Source: Xanthobacteraceae bacterium (GTDB lineage: Bacteria > Pseudomonadota > Alphaproteobacteria > Rhizobiales > Xanthobacteraceae). From it: a stretch of DNA of 13,237 bases. The translations under genes were made by a program, and so were the position numbers. The DNA is taken from NCBI GenBank assembly GCA_030037185.1, contig JASHRR010000371.1:1-13237 (forward strand), in the 5' to 3' direction. Below the pieces are notes generated by a model. It was given only the letters and a program-made list of their open reading frames with translations. It made no database searches and was not told the origin of the DNA. Each line of letters opens with the position of its first letter. Within the stretch, counting starts at the first letter, position 1. Positions 6,548 to 13,237 of the stretch are shown one piece after another.

Positions 6548-7501
6548 ATGACGCGAACATTGATCATCGCGACTGCTTCAGCCGTAGCGCTATTTTCTTC
6601 GTCGGCGCTCACACAAGAGCGAAACCGAAGTACGGCACCGATCCCTGATTTCTCCGGCATTTGGGGCAACCCATACCTCTACGGCATCGAACCGCCGCTG
6701 TCGGGTCCCGGCCCATTGGTGAACAAGGCGCGTCGGAAACAAACCTTTGACGTCGATGGCCGGCCCCTACCGGCTACGAACGCGCCGCTCGTAAGCGAGG
6801 CCAGGCAGCTAGTCGGCGATTATACCAATCCGATCTTGAAGCCAGAGGCCGCGGAAGTCGTGAAAAAGCACGCGGAAATGTCGCTGGCGGGCGTGGGCTA
6901 TCCGAGCCCGCGCAACCAGTGTTGGCCGCAAGGCGTCCCCTTCATTTTCACAAATGATGCCCTGCAATTGTTGCAACAGCCCGACAAGCTCACGATGCTT
7001 TATGACGAGGACCACGAAGTCCGACGCGTGCGCATGAACCAGCCTCATCCCGCGCAGGTGACGCCATCTTGGTACGGGGACTCGGTCGGCCGTTACGAAG
7101 GCGACACTCTGGTGATCGACACCGTGGGATTTAAGATCGGGCCGTTTTCCGCCGTCGACCAGTATGGCACGCCGTTCACCCAAGCTCTGCACGTGGTGGA
7201 ACGTTATCGGCTCATCGATTACGAAGCCGCGAAGGAAGCATGGCGGCGTGGCGGAAAAGAGAACGGTCGCGGCGGCGGCATCGGCGAAACGTGGACGCCC
7301 GACCCTAACTATAAGGGCAAGGCATTACAACTCCAATTCACGGTCGAGGACGAAGGCGTCTTCACAACCGCCTGGTCCGCAAGCAAAACCTATCGGCGCG
7401 TATTCCGCAACTGGCCCGAGAATGTCTGTGCCGAAAACCCGCATAAATACGGCACAGAAAAAGACGCCGCGGTCCCGACTGCTGACAGGCCGGAGTTCTG
7501 A
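6548..7501 (+). CDS. Exported protein of unknown function (DFSGIW family)
   Basis: The 317-residue protein starts at ATG 6548 after ACGGGAGAA (6535-6543). A longer in-frame start at 6488 was set aside because it would put 20 residues ahead of the signal peptide. Residues 1-22 (MTRTLIIATASAVALFSSSA) form a Sec signal peptide, so the protein should be periplasmic. Conserved-looking blocks are PDFSGIW (33-39), EPPLSGPGPLVNK (48-60), DYTNPILKP (91-99), NQCWPQGVPF (123-132), HPAQVTPSWYGDSVGRYEGD (167-186), TPFTQALHVVERYRLIDYEA (208-227), VFTTAWSASKTYRR (271-284) and VCAENPHKYG (293-302) with a TADRPEF end. This pattern belongs to a family common in soil proteobacteria without a known reaction. I see no cofactor motif. 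Its frame is intact beside a decayed paralogue, so it may be the retained copy. A 277-bp gap separates it from the next gene. Confidence 0.82.
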   Translation: MTRTLIIATASAVALFSSSALTQERNRSTAPIPDFSGIWGNPYLYGIEPPLSGPGPLVNKARRKQTFDVDGRPLPATNAPLVSEARQLVGDYTNPILKPEAAEVVKKHAEMSLAGVGYPSPRNQCWPQGVPFIFTNDALQLLQQPDKLTMLYDEDHEVRRVRMNQPHPAQVTPSWYGDSVGRYEGDTLVIDTVGFKIGPFSAVDQYGTPFTQALHVVERYRLIDYEAAKEAWRRGGKENGRGGGIGETWTPDPNYKGKALQLQFTVEDEGVFTTAWSASKTYRRVFRNWPENVCAENPHKYGTEKDAAVPTADRPEF

Positions 7502-7778
7502 GAGTTGCAGACCCGGGTCAAGCACAACGCGGACCCGAGCGGCGGCGGTGGCGTCCGCTGGCGGTGCCAGACCGGCTTCGAGGTCGGGGGCCGTTTGGCG
7601 CGGATTTGGCGCGGCGGTCGAGATGATCTCAGCAAGTCAAGCCACAAAAGTCAGGCGGCATCACAATATCACAATAAAGTCATTGCGCGGTCAGACTGAC
7701 TTCCTCGTTCGAGCACAGAAACGGACAGATCAACTCGTCCGATGCATCGCTCTGGTCGGCAATTTCGAGGAAACTGAG

Positions 7779-8774
7779 ATGTTCACGACGTCGCGTCGAG
7801 ACCTTATTCTATCGGCAACCGTGGCCGGGGCCGCGTTTGGCCTGGACAGAAGCCTGGCCATAGCCGCAGCGCCAAGAGCCCAGAAGACCCCAGATCCGGC
7901 CAGGGGCTTCTTTCGGTACACGATCGGAGATGCTGAGTGCACGGCCGTATACGACGGCATCTGGGAAAAAAAGCATGATCCGGCGTACTTCAGCAACGCG
8001 ACTGTCGCCGACACCAAACAAGCCCTGGCCGATGCTGGGCTCACTACGGCGTTCGTGACGATTCCGATCACTGTGTTCGTCATCAAGCTCAACGGCAAGC
8101 TCGTTTTATGCGACGCCGGAGGCGGCAACCAAGTTCAGGCCTTCAATCCGGAGTCTGTTTTCGTTTCCGGGAAGATGATGGCCAATATGAGGGCTGCCGG
8201 TATCGATCCTGAAAACATCGAGACGGTGTTGATCTCGCACTTCCATCCCGATCACATCTTTGGCTTGCTCGAGAAAAAAAACACCAACACACCGGTGTTC
8301 CCTAACGCGGAAATCATTGTGCCGGCGGCCGAATACAAGTGGTGGACCGATCCGTCGCTGATCAGCCGCTTGCCACCGGCACGCAGACCGCTGGCCCGCC
8401 GTATTCAGGTCGTCATCCCGAATTGGAAGAACGTGCTCCCGGTGGCGGGGGAAGACGAGGTGGTGCCCGGAATCCGCTTCGTCAGTGCACCCGGACACAC
8501 GCCGGGCCATACCGCCTTCCACATCAGCTCAGGTAATGAGCAATTGATGATTTCCAGTGATGCGGCCTACGTGCCGGCGCTGTGCGCCGCGCATCCAGGG
8601 TGGCACGGGGTCTTCGACCAGGATCCTGTATTGGCCGAGGTTAGCCGCCGCAAGCTGCTTGATCGGGTGATTGCCGACAAGATGTTGATCTGCGGCTCCC
8701 ACTTCCCCTGGCCTGGACTTGGCAAGATCGCCCGCGACGGCGCTGGCTACGCGCTGACTGTGCACACTGCATAA
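7779..8774 (+). CDS. Tat-exported MBL-fold metallo-hydrolase
   Basis: The 331-residue protein starts at ATG 7779, after GAGGAAA (7766-7772). The open frame extends much further upstream but overlaps the previous gene and lacks a better start. Residues 5-30 (SRRDLILSATVAGAAFGL...) are a twin-arginine signal, implying folded, metal-loaded export. The metallo-beta-lactamase fold is shown by SHFHPDH (153-159; His154, His156, Asp158, His159), APGHTPGH (237-244), SSDAAY (259-264, bridging Asp261) and GSHFPWPG (307-313, His308). These are the usual ligands of a di-zinc centre. The family includes lactonases, esterases and other hydrolases; the substrate cannot be read from sequence. It resembles MBL enzymes seen next to periplasmic catabolic proteins, which fits its neighbour at 6548. 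All catalytic residues are present and there are no frameshifts. Confidence 0.9.
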   Translation: MFTTSRRDLILSATVAGAAFGLDRSLAIAAAPRAQKTPDPARGFFRYTIGDAECTAVYDGIWEKKHDPAYFSNATVADTKQALADAGLTTAFVTIPITVFVIKLNGKLVLCDAGGGNQVQAFNPESVFVSGKMMANMRAAGIDPENIETVLISHFHPDHIFGLLEKKNTNTPVFPNAEIIVPAAEYKWWTDPSLISRLPPARRPLARRIQVVIPNWKNVLPVAGEDEVVPGIRFVSAPGHTPGHTAFHISSGNEQLMISSDAAYVPALCAAHPGWHGVFDQDPVLAEVSRRKLLDRVIADKMLICGSHFPWPGLGKIARDGAGYALTVHTA

Positions 8775-8917
8775 CACCCGCGCGGCGGCACGAATGGATT
8801 AGCGGCCAGGCAAATTCGATCCACGCTCGGCCCATGAGCGTCAGCGCAGAAGCGCGGAATTACGATCGATCCCTTAAGGACATTCAATCGGCCACGCTCA
8901 TTGGGAGGTTGAGAAAT

Positions 8918-10060
8918 ATGCCGGCGTTTTCTGACGATGGCTGTTCGCGCATACCGATGAACACGCTCTATAATTTGCTTGGTATTTCTCCGGACGCCGA
9001 CAATGAAGCCCTCAAAAAGGCGTTCCGCGAAGCCGTCAAGGCAACCCATCCCGACATTCACGCCGACGATCCAGATGCTCGGTCGCGATTCACCCAAGTT
9101 GTCGCCGCCTATGCCCTCCTGCGCGATGCGAAGCAGCGGGCGAGATACGATTGGTTGCTGCAGCAGCAATTTCGGCTCAAGCCTGAATACCCGCAACACC
9201 AGTTGAAGCCCCGACCTCAGCAACTTCGGTTGAAGAGGATGCGCATTATCGTCATCCAGGCGATCGCCGTTGCCGTCCTCATTGTCGCGCTGGTGCATGG
9301 ATACCGGCTGTTGGCGCCCGTTCCTACGACAGCCGTCGTGGCGGCCAAACAGGATGATGGCGACACTTCGACAGCCGTCGTGGCGGTCAGAGCGGATACG
9401 ATCAAAGGCGATATGGATAAAGCGGGCGGCCAACTCACGCAGCCAGCCCCAGACCGAGACGGGGGAGGCCACAGACATAACAGAGGCGGGGTTTCTAACG
9501 CGGTGAGCGAGTCGAGCTTTGGCGCATACGCGGCGAACAGCAGCGACGTCCAGATTGTCGGCCGCGAGCCTGGCCCCCCTGCCAACGATGCCAATTTCTA
9601 TCGAGAGCGAGGGATCGCCTCTTACCGCAGGGGTGATCTTTCGCAAGCGACCGCCGAGCTCGATGAGGCGATCCGGCTCGATCCGGATAACGCACAAGAC
9701 TACAATATCCGTGCCAATGCCTGGGATGAAATGGGCGTCTTCGATCGTGCACTCGCTGACTACGACGAGGCGATCCGCATCGATCCGAACAACCCAGCCG
9801 TATTTCATGACCGGGGCATCATGTGGCAACGCAAAGGGGAACTTGATAAGGCGCTCGTCGATTTGGATCGGGCAATCCGATTCAGCTTCGCAGACGCCAG
9901 AATCTACTGCGATCGCGGCCTGGTCTGGTATAAAAAGGGTGACCACGATCGTGCGATCGCCGATTTTGATCACGCTATCAAGCTCGATCCCGACGCTGCC
10001 GCCGCCTGCATCCATCGCGGCATCATCTCGCATCGGAGCACCACACCTGACGCTTCATAA
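8918..10060 (+). CDS. Membrane-anchored J-domain protein with C-terminal TPR repeats
   Basis: I place the start at ATG 8918, 9 nt after GGGAGG (8903-8908), giving 380 residues; an in-frame ATG at 8834 would add 28 without a clear ribosome binding site. Residues 14-80 form a DnaJ-type J domain (LYNLLGISPDADNEALKKAF, with the HPD loop at 44-46 and QRARYDWLL closing it). A basic stretch (KPRPQQLRLKRMR) precedes one transmembrane helix at about 110-132. By the positive-inside rule the J domain is cytoplasmic and the rest periplasmic. A low-complexity linker (134-223) contains an in-frame 18-bp repeat. Four TPR units of 34 residues follow (224-359), each ending in the AIRLDP/AIRIDP style (the third AIRFSF). 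J domains stimulate Hsp70 (DnaK) ATPase and TPRs bind partners; joining them across the membrane is inferred. A terminator candidate follows. Confidence 0.87.
   Translation: MPAFSDDGCSRIPMNTLYNLLGISPDADNEALKKAFREAVKATHPDIHADDPDARSRFTQVVAAYALLRDAKQRARYDWLLQQQFRLKPEYPQHQLKPRPQQLRLKRMRIIVIQAIAVAVLIVALVHGYRLLAPVPTTAVVAAKQDDGDTSTAVVAVRADTIKGDMDKAGGQLTQPAPDRDGGGHRHNRGGVSNAVSESSFGAYAANSSDVQIVGREPGPPANDANFYRERGIASYRRGDLSQATAELDEAIRLDPDNAQDYNIRANAWDEMGVFDRALADYDEAIRIDPNNPAVFHDRGIMWQRKGELDKALVDLDRAIRFSFADARIYCDRGLVWYKKGDHDRAIADFDHAIKLDPDAAAACIHRGIISHRSTTPDAS
9327..9386 (+). repeat. 18-bp direct repeat within the linker of the J-TPR gene
   Basis: CGACAGCCGTCGTGGCGG occurs at 9327-9344 and again at 9369-9386. 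The offset is 42 bp, so both copies encode TAVVA in frame. It looks like a small tandem duplication that lengthened the linker after the membrane helix. Confidence 0.8.
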
Positions 10061-10088
10061 GAATTATGATGATTCGCGCTGGAGTTAG

Positions 10089-10110
10089 ACCGCTATAGCG
10101 CGGTTTTGTT
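10089..10110 (+). terminator. Probable terminator after the J-TPR gene
   Basis: ACCGC, a 6-nt loop TATAGC and GCGGT (10089-10104) are followed by TTTTGTT. The stem is short (5 bp) but correctly placed 28 nt after the stop codon. Confidence 0.5.
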
Positions 10111-10128
10111 CTCGTTTTGGCGTCTTTG

Positions 10129-10560
10129 TCATGCGGCTTTGAGGCCGACGGCGCGAACGAGGGTATCGAGATTATCGACCCCGCGCTGATAGAGGCCTCG
10201 AGGCAAAGAGTATCCTGGCGGGAGCAGTTGCGAGAGTTGGGGAGCGTGGCAACAAGACCCTTGGCGCGTTCGAAAGGTCGTAGCGGAGCGAAGCGAGCCG
10301 TGTAGTGCTCGCGGGCCAATGGTACTTATTGAGGCGGATACGGGCAAGAATGGAAAGTAAGGGCAGATGCGCACGAACATCCGCCCCAATCCCGGTCGTT
10401 GACGTAAAAGTTGGAGTGAACGACCCAGCGCTCGGCCATCTGAAGGTGCCATCGGTTCGCAGCCTTATCGCCGATGGCAGTCATAATACGCGCGGGCTGA
10501 CGCGCCTTGAGGATGACCGCCACGGCGCCGGCTTGGCTCTCCTTATTGCGCTCGGAGGGG
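10129..10560 (-). pseudogene. Internally deleted remnant of a conserved rhizobial protein
   Basis: On the - strand, NKESQAGAVAVILKARQPAR, IMTAIGDKAANRWHLQMAER and WVVHSNFYVNDRDWG (10383-10556) are followed in the next frame by RMFVRICPYFPF (10348-10383). NKYHW follows in a third frame near 10320. The match then jumps to KGLVATLPNSR (10230-10262) and YSLPRGLYQRGVDNL with DTLVRAVGLKAA, stopping at TGA 10129-10131. From memory, FYVNDRDWGRMFVRxCPYFPF lies in the N-terminal half and the LPxSRxYRLLPxGYS...LYQRVVDxLDxLVRAVGLK block at the very end of a long (about 450-residue or more) Bradyrhizobium-type protein, often near mobile elements. Several hundred central residues are therefore missing, besides frameshifts. 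The - strand above 10560 (MVGADRPHGVSTAHR, to about 10700) may hold more of it. Function is unknown; the ending suggests a winged-helix-like region. Confidence 0.62.
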
Positions 10561-10810
10561 GAACGCGATTGCCAGTCACCAGCGTCATGGCGGATGATCA
10601 TTGCCACTCTGCCGGCCCATCCAAACATATCGCGGCACTCCGAGCGGCCGTCCGAGGATCTGTGCGCGGTGCTGACGCCATGTGGTCGATCGGCTCCAAC
10701 CATTTCTTCCGTGCCAAGAGAGGATGATGTAGATTCCGCCCCTTGATCAGAAGCACGAAAGGCCCGGCCTGGCTGGCCGCACAATGAATGGCAACGAGAC
10801 AGGGAGGTCA

Positions 10811-12010
10811 ATGATGATGGTGATGAATAGGCGCGAATTTCTAGGCGGCGCGTCTGCCGGAGCTGTGATGCTTGCGTGCGCCCGGAACGCGCGAGCCGCA
10901 ACCTATGATCTGATCATCAGGGGTGGCCGAGTGATCGATCCATCACTTTCGCTCGACGCGGTCCGCGACGTGGCGATCGTTGCGGGCAAGATCGCGGCGG
11001 TCGAAACCAACATCACGGGCGATGCCGCAGAAACGATCGACGCGCGCGGCAAAATCGTCGCTCCAGGCCTGATCGACATCCATACCCATGCCGGCCGCAG
11101 CAAGGAAGGGCCGCCGCTGGCTCTGCAAGACGGTGTCACCGGATGGGTTGATGCCGGATCGGGAGGAGCGGACAATATCAATGAAATTGCGAGTGTCGCG
11201 AGGGGAGCGCCCCAAATCGGTCGCGTCCTCGTCAATATCGCGCGGACCGGCGTCGCCCCCGGCGGCGAACTGATGGACATCACCCGCGCCCGAGTAGATT
11301 TGGCGCGCGGAGCCATTGCCCGCAACCGCGATGTCGTGGTCGGCGTCAAGGCGCGATTGTCGGAAAACGTTGCCGGCAGCAACGACCTCGAAGCGCTGCG
11401 CCGTGCGCAGGAGGCAGCTGCACCCTTCAATTTGCCAGTGATGATCCACGTTGGGCAGAACTACTCGCCGATGCGCGCGATCCTCTCGCTGCTCAAGCGC
11501 GGCGATATTGTCACCCACATGTATGCGCCGCCACCCAATAGCATCCTCGATGACCAGGGGCGCCTGTTCGCGGACGTAACGGCGGCACGTCGTCGCGGCG
11601 TTCTGTTCGACTTTGGCAATGGAGGGGGCGGTCATTTTAATTGGGATATGGTGGAGCGTGCGACGCGACAGGGTTTCTGGCCCGACACCCTCTCCACCGA
11701 TTGGAATGCAATGTCACGCAGCAATCCAGGCGTTGTGGATTTCCCGAACGTCATGTCGAAGTTCCTGATGTTCGGCATGCCGCTGAGCCAAGTGATCGCC
11801 TGCGCGACAGTCAATGCGGCGCGTGTATTCGACGTCTTCAACGACCGCGGGACGCTCAATATCGGTGCGGCGGCCGATGTCGCGATACTGGAACTGCGCA
11901 ACGGTACGTTCGAATTCTTGGACAACTACAACAACAAGCGCACCGGTACGCAGAGGCTCTTCCCGGTAGCGACCGTGCTGGGTGGCAAGCAGACGCCAGG
12001 GCGCGCTTAA
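10811..12010 (+). CDS. Tat-exported amidohydrolase/deacetylase-family metallohydrolase
   Basis: The protein has 399 residues counted from ATG 10811. GGGAGG (10802-10807) is only 3 nt before that ATG, so the ATG codons at 10814 or 10817 may be the true start. Residues 5-29 (MNRREFLGGASAGAVMLACA) are a twin-arginine signal with an Ala-x-Ala cleavage site before ATYDLIIRGG. The amidohydrolase TIM-barrel is shown by IIRGGRVIDP (35-44), APGLIDIHTHAG (84-95; metal ligands His91, His93), GVKARLSEN (178-186; Lys180, candidate carboxylated bridging lysine), MIHVGQ (His213), ITHMYAP (His236) and LSTDWNA (Asp297, catalytic). GAAADVAILEL near the C-terminus restores the small beta domain. The layout matches the dihydroorotase-like amidohydrolase/deacetylase branch. 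The substrate is unknown; amide or ester hydrolysis is likely. Export by Tat is unusual for this mostly cytoplasmic group. Confidence 0.87.
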   Translation: MMMVMNRREFLGGASAGAVMLACARNARAATYDLIIRGGRVIDPSLSLDAVRDVAIVAGKIAAVETNITGDAAETIDARGKIVAPGLIDIHTHAGRSKEGPPLALQDGVTGWVDAGSGGADNINEIASVARGAPQIGRVLVNIARTGVAPGGELMDITRARVDLARGAIARNRDVVVGVKARLSENVAGSNDLEALRRAQEAAAPFNLPVMIHVGQNYSPMRAILSLLKRGDIVTHMYAPPPNSILDDQGRLFADVTAARRRGVLFDFGNGGGGHFNWDMVERATRQGFWPDTLSTDWNAMSRSNPGVVDFPNVMSKFLMFGMPLSQVIACATVNAARVFDVFNDRGTLNIGAAADVAILELRNGTFEFLDNYNNKRTGTQRLFPVATVLGGKQTPGRA

Positions 12011-12248
12011 GCGGGACGGAACCGGCGCAACCATTGCAAGTCGGCACCGCCTGCCGCCTGGCGGGCCCGTGCTCCTATGTGTTGCATAGCCCATCAAATT
12101 ATCGGCTGCCGATCTGGTGCCCAACTTAGGCGATTAGCGCGCCATCGTGCCCGCCTGGCGGCAGATCAGAAACACGGCTCTAGCCCGCTCTCGGTTATTT
12201 TGCCAATGCGGATCCGACCTCGCGAGGGTCGCCCCGACGACATCCCGT
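12011..12248. other. Gap after the amidohydrolase gene
   Basis: No gene and no clear T-run terminator are seen. Short GC-rich self-complementary stretches occur near 12050-12070 (GCCGCCTGGCGGGC) but are weak. Confidence 0.4.
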
Positions 12249-12280
12249 CAGACCTCCTGATCGAGACCTCAGGAGGTCTG
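12249..12280. repeat. Perfect 12-bp inverted repeat with 8-nt loop
   Basis: CAGACCTCCTGA (12249-12260) and TCAGGAGGTCTG (12269-12280) are exact reverse complements separated by TCGAGACC. There is no T-run on either side, so it is not an ordinary terminator. It lies next to the + strand fragment of the rearranged GH3 remnant. Confidence 0.8.
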
Positions 12281-12284
12281 CCCG

Positions 12285-12380
12285 TACTGTCCTCTGTAAG
12301 GTCGCCACAGCACACACACTGGAAGCGAACGGCGTGCGAGCGTGCGGCAAGCACTTCCCCGGCTTGCCGCCGTTCGTCAT
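12285..12380 (+). pseudogene. GH3 glycosidase fragment in + orientation (KHFPG motif)
   Basis: The + strand reads KVATAHTLEANGVRACGKHF followed by PGLPPF (about 12299-12376). ACxKHFPG is a signature of glycoside hydrolase family 3, where Lys and His help bind the sugar. In intact GH3 proteins it follows the NLNFAPVLDxxSNPNNP block by about 40 residues on the same strand. Here that block sits just to the right on the other strand, so this piece appears inverted. Confidence 0.5.
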
Positions 12381-12403
12381 CCGCGCCGCGAAGCAGACTG
12401 GAT

Positions 12404-12640
12404 TGTTTGGATTGCTGCCGATGTCCAGCACGGGTGCAAAGTTCAAATTCACTCCCAGCGAGGCCAGTTCGGTAGCGATGGCGCTACGCCGTTATTGCCC
12501 ATGAGCGGGCGTACAGGAATCTGCTGATTGGCGGCGGCGTGCGGCAAACACGACCGGCTTCATGATCGATCGGCCTAAATGACCTCTCGCCACGTGCTAT
12601 CGCCGCGATGAACTTAGCGTGGCTGGAGAGCCATTCTTTG
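12404..12640 (-). pseudogene. GH3 glycosidase remnant, N-terminal catalytic region
   Basis: The - strand carries FIAAIARGERSFRPIDHEAG and RVCRTPPPISRFLYARSWAI (about 12490-12610). These parallel the IDxEGGRVxRL segment of NagZ-type family 3 glycosidases. A frame change then gives IATELASLGVNLNFAPVLDI and GSNPNNPV (12404-12487), an exact fit to the next GH3 block. Intact enzymes hydrolyse beta-glycosides such as N-acetylglucosamine linkages. The frame is broken, the following KHFPG block is on the opposite strand, and no catalytic Asp region is found. This is a relic. Sequence between it and the HAD fragment (12640-12727) contains LLRDEWG and YKEWLSSHAKF, which I could not place. Confidence 0.58.
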
Positions 12641-12727
12641 TAGGAACGATCATGACGGCAGTTATACTGACCTACGTTCGCGAGTTCAGTGTCGGACACG
12701 GGTCGCCCCCACTCGTCTCGCAGCAGG

Positions 12728-12921
12728 TTACTGAGTAACCGGACTAGCAAGTTTCATCAAGGTGCAGACTTGGTGAAGGTCCCGGGCAATGCATACGCAC
12801 GGCTCTTCGATTTCCGCGGTCGCTGCAAGGAGGTCCGGCACCACAATGGTCATCATGCCCGCATTGGACGCCGCACGGACTCCGCTATAGGAGTCCTCCG
12901 GCGCAACGCAAGAGCAGGCTG
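12728..12921 (-). pseudogene. C-terminal part of a HAD-superfamily phosphatase, split by an intron
   Basis: The - strand reads SCVAPEDSYSGVRAASNAGM then MTIVVPDLLAATAEIEEPCV and CIARDLHQVCTLMKLASPVTQ (given as two parts: CIARDLHQVC, TLMKLASPVTQ), ending at TAA 12728. The EDSxxGVxAAxxAGMxxxxVPD pattern is the acidic motif and following strand of beta-phosphoglucomutase-like HAD hydrolases, which dephosphorylate or isomerise small phosphorylated metabolites. The two acids (Glu-Asp) that bind Mg2+ are present. The match begins right at the 3' end of the group II intron, so the catalytic N-terminal part should lie beyond 13237. If the intron still splices, the gene could be functional; otherwise it is disrupted. 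Confidence 0.7.
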
Positions 12922-13237
12922 CCGAGCAGCCCCAGGGAATTTCACCCCGAGGCCCTCGCAGAACCGTACGTGACAGTCTCCCGTCATACGGCTCGTGCCA
13001 CCCACTGAAGGCTGCCGCCTTCCATCGAAAACGCCGGGTTCCTCCGGTTTCCCGTTGACCCCTGATCTCGATGCGGGTGACCCCCTCCCTTCGCTCGACG
13101 GGCATTACCCCGCATCATCATACTACGGAGGAGTCCGCCCCAGCCTGCCGCATCAGTACTTTCGGCCTCGGGTTGTCGCCCTTGTGCCTTTCGCATCGGC
13201 AAGCTGGTTCCCACAGTTCCGCGCAGAAGCGTGTGTC
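12922..13237 (-). mobile_element. Group II intron, 3' end (continues past the window)
   Basis: Domain V (12961-12994) and, just after it on the - strand, a domain VI-like hairpin (GAGGGCCTCGGGG, loop, TTCCCTGGGGCTGCTC; about 12925-12957) mark the 3' end of a group II intron. Upstream, 12995-13237 contains short frames such as MRGNARRAKGGGHPHRDQG and WKAAAFSGWHEPYDGRLSRT. I have seen these as spurious or leader peptides around rhizobial intron reverse transcriptases. No reverse-transcriptase domain lies in the 240 nt before domain V, where the end of an intron-encoded maturase is normally found. This copy may have lost its maturase or carry it further upstream. The exact 3' boundary is estimated. 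Confidence 0.72.
12961..12994 (-). ncRNA. Group II intron domain V
   Basis: The 34-nt - strand element begins GAGCCGTA and ends TACGGTTC, which pair with each other. It contains the catalytic AGC triad at positions 2-4. An inner stem is capped by a GAGA (GNRA) tetraloop, and a two-nucleotide bulge lies on the 3' side. This is the complete catalytic core expected of domain V, with no obvious damaging change. Confidence 0.88.

Noticed and set aside
7164..7778. Upstream extension of the MBL frame
   Set aside because: It overlaps the intact gene ending at 7501, is Arg/Ser-rich, and the Tat signal and ribosome binding site fix the start at 7779.
8747..10033. 428-residue open frame on the - strand opposite the J-TPR gene
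   Set aside because: It is the antisense of a strongly supported gene (HPD J domain, TPRs) and its composition is that of a mirror frame.
12484..12750. LLRDEWG, similar to the GH3 LRDEWGFDGVVxSD block
   Set aside because: It lies upstream of the GH3 N-terminal blocks, out of order, and the following residues do not fit.
1..13237. CRISPR array, integrase, toxin-antitoxin or phage genes
   Set aside because: No spaced identical repeats, recombinase motifs or paired small genes were found.

Overview
The window is GC-rich DNA, most likely from an alphaproteobacterium of the Bradyrhizobium/Rhizobiales kind. That assignment rests on codon style and on remembered resemblance of several remnants to conserved rhizobial proteins; there is no rRNA or marker gene to confirm it. 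Two kinds of sequence alternate. There are five intact genes, all on the + strand. Between them lie long stretches of broken genes, mostly on the - strand, in which recognisable protein segments jump between reading frames.

Layout. 1-753: a secreted Gly/Trp/Tyr-rich protein gene interrupted by two compensating frameshifts. 754-2640: a hairpin, a 22-bp perfect palindrome, a decayed membrane-protein gene (-), two strong terminators about 80 nt apart, and the 5' part of a decayed outer-membrane-type protein (+). 2803-4434: an intact acetolactate-synthase-type thiamine diphosphate enzyme. 4740-5776: a decayed two-gene - strand operon (a possible PspA-like remnant overlapping by ATGA a multi-pass membrane protein). 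Its promoter region (5794-5875) carries an array of palindromic operators. 5945-6430: a frameshifted paralogue of the next gene. 6548-7501: an intact exported protein of unknown function. 7779-8774: an intact Tat-exported metallo-beta-lactamase-fold hydrolase. 8918-10060: an intact J-domain/transmembrane/TPR protein. 10129-10560: an internally deleted remnant (-). 10811-12010: an intact amidohydrolase with a Tat signal. 12249-12640: a rearranged glycoside hydrolase family 3 remnant. 12728-13237: the 3' part of a HAD phosphatase gene interrupted by a group II intron whose domain V is clearly visible.

The intact genes look catabolic or envelope-directed: one cytoplasmic carboligase, three predicted exported proteins (two with twin-arginine signals), and one membrane-anchored co-chaperone-like protein. 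They are separated by 140-840 bp and each has its own ribosome binding site, so they do not form one tight operon. No new multi-gene defence or mobile system can be supported. The most distinctive signals are the operator array, the group II intron splitting a HAD gene, the GH3 remnant with motifs on opposite strands, and the J-TM-TPR protein. The density of frameshifts, at least one in a G7 run, leaves open whether this is true gene decay or partly sequence error; the intact state of five long genes argues for real decay.
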